DNA of 7,192 nucleotides from Acetobacteraceae bacterium (GTDB taxonomy: Bacteria > Pseudomonadota > Alphaproteobacteria > Acetobacterales > Acetobacteraceae). The stretch lies in contig CANJSR010000254.1 in NCBI GenBank assembly GCA_947476855.1, positions 1-7,192 of the forward strand, given 5' to 3'. Below the pieces are notes generated by a model. It ran no database searches. It worked only from the letters and a program-made list of their open reading frames with translations, and was not told where the DNA came from. A program made the position numbers and the translations under genes. Shown in pieces: positions 7,183-7,192 of the stretch. The stretch's first letter is position 1; the number at the start of each line of letters is the position of its first letter.

Positions 7183-7192
7183 GACCGGCGAC

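Overview
The window is GC-rich and densely coded, with short gaps, TGATG stop/start overlaps and long spurious antisense frames. Together with the gene content (a ClpA-type chaperone, a zincin with VxDTxxxV surface repeats, an AzgA-type permease) this suggests an alphaproteobacterium, perhaps of the Rhodospirillales/Acetobacteraceae. That placement is inference from style and family memory; there is no rRNA or marker phylogeny here.

Layout. (1) Positions 1-1340, plus strand: the C-terminal third of clpA (cut by the window edge), overlapped by one base by a small exported or membrane protein of unknown function. (2) Positions 1321-4772, minus strand: a pentapeptide-repeat protein (4772 to 3471), followed 86 bp downstream by a 687-residue repeat-bearing zincin metalloprotease (3384 to 1321). 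The protease gene ends tail-to-tail with the membrane-protein gene, with a 20-bp overlap. (3) Positions 4773-4892: a 120-bp divergent intergenic region with a plausible sigma-70-like promoter and a good ribosome binding site pointing right. (4) Positions 4893-7111, plus strand: an SMP-30/gluconolactonase-family lactonase and an AzgA-type NCS2 purine permease, joined by TGATG and very likely one transcript. (5) Positions 7110-7182: a short AGAGC...GCTCT-bounded intergenic element with a hairpin, resembling small dispersed alphaproteobacterial repeats.

How the genes work together. ClpA unfolds substrates for ClpP; whether the coupled membrane protein is linked to proteolysis is unknown. The pentapeptide protein and the metalloprotease may be co-transcribed, the first probably cytoplasmic and the second probably exported without a classical signal peptide. 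The lactonase-permease pair looks like a small uptake-plus-hydrolysis operon whose substrate cannot be read from sequence. I see no CRISPR array, tRNA, rRNA, transposase or integrase. The least ordinary items are the protease architecture (four ~80-residue repeats plus a HEITHALGR zincin motif with no obvious third ligand), the pentapeptide protein with two header motifs, the lactonase-purine permease coupling, and the 3' repeat-like element. None of these amounts to a clearly new system on sequence alone.
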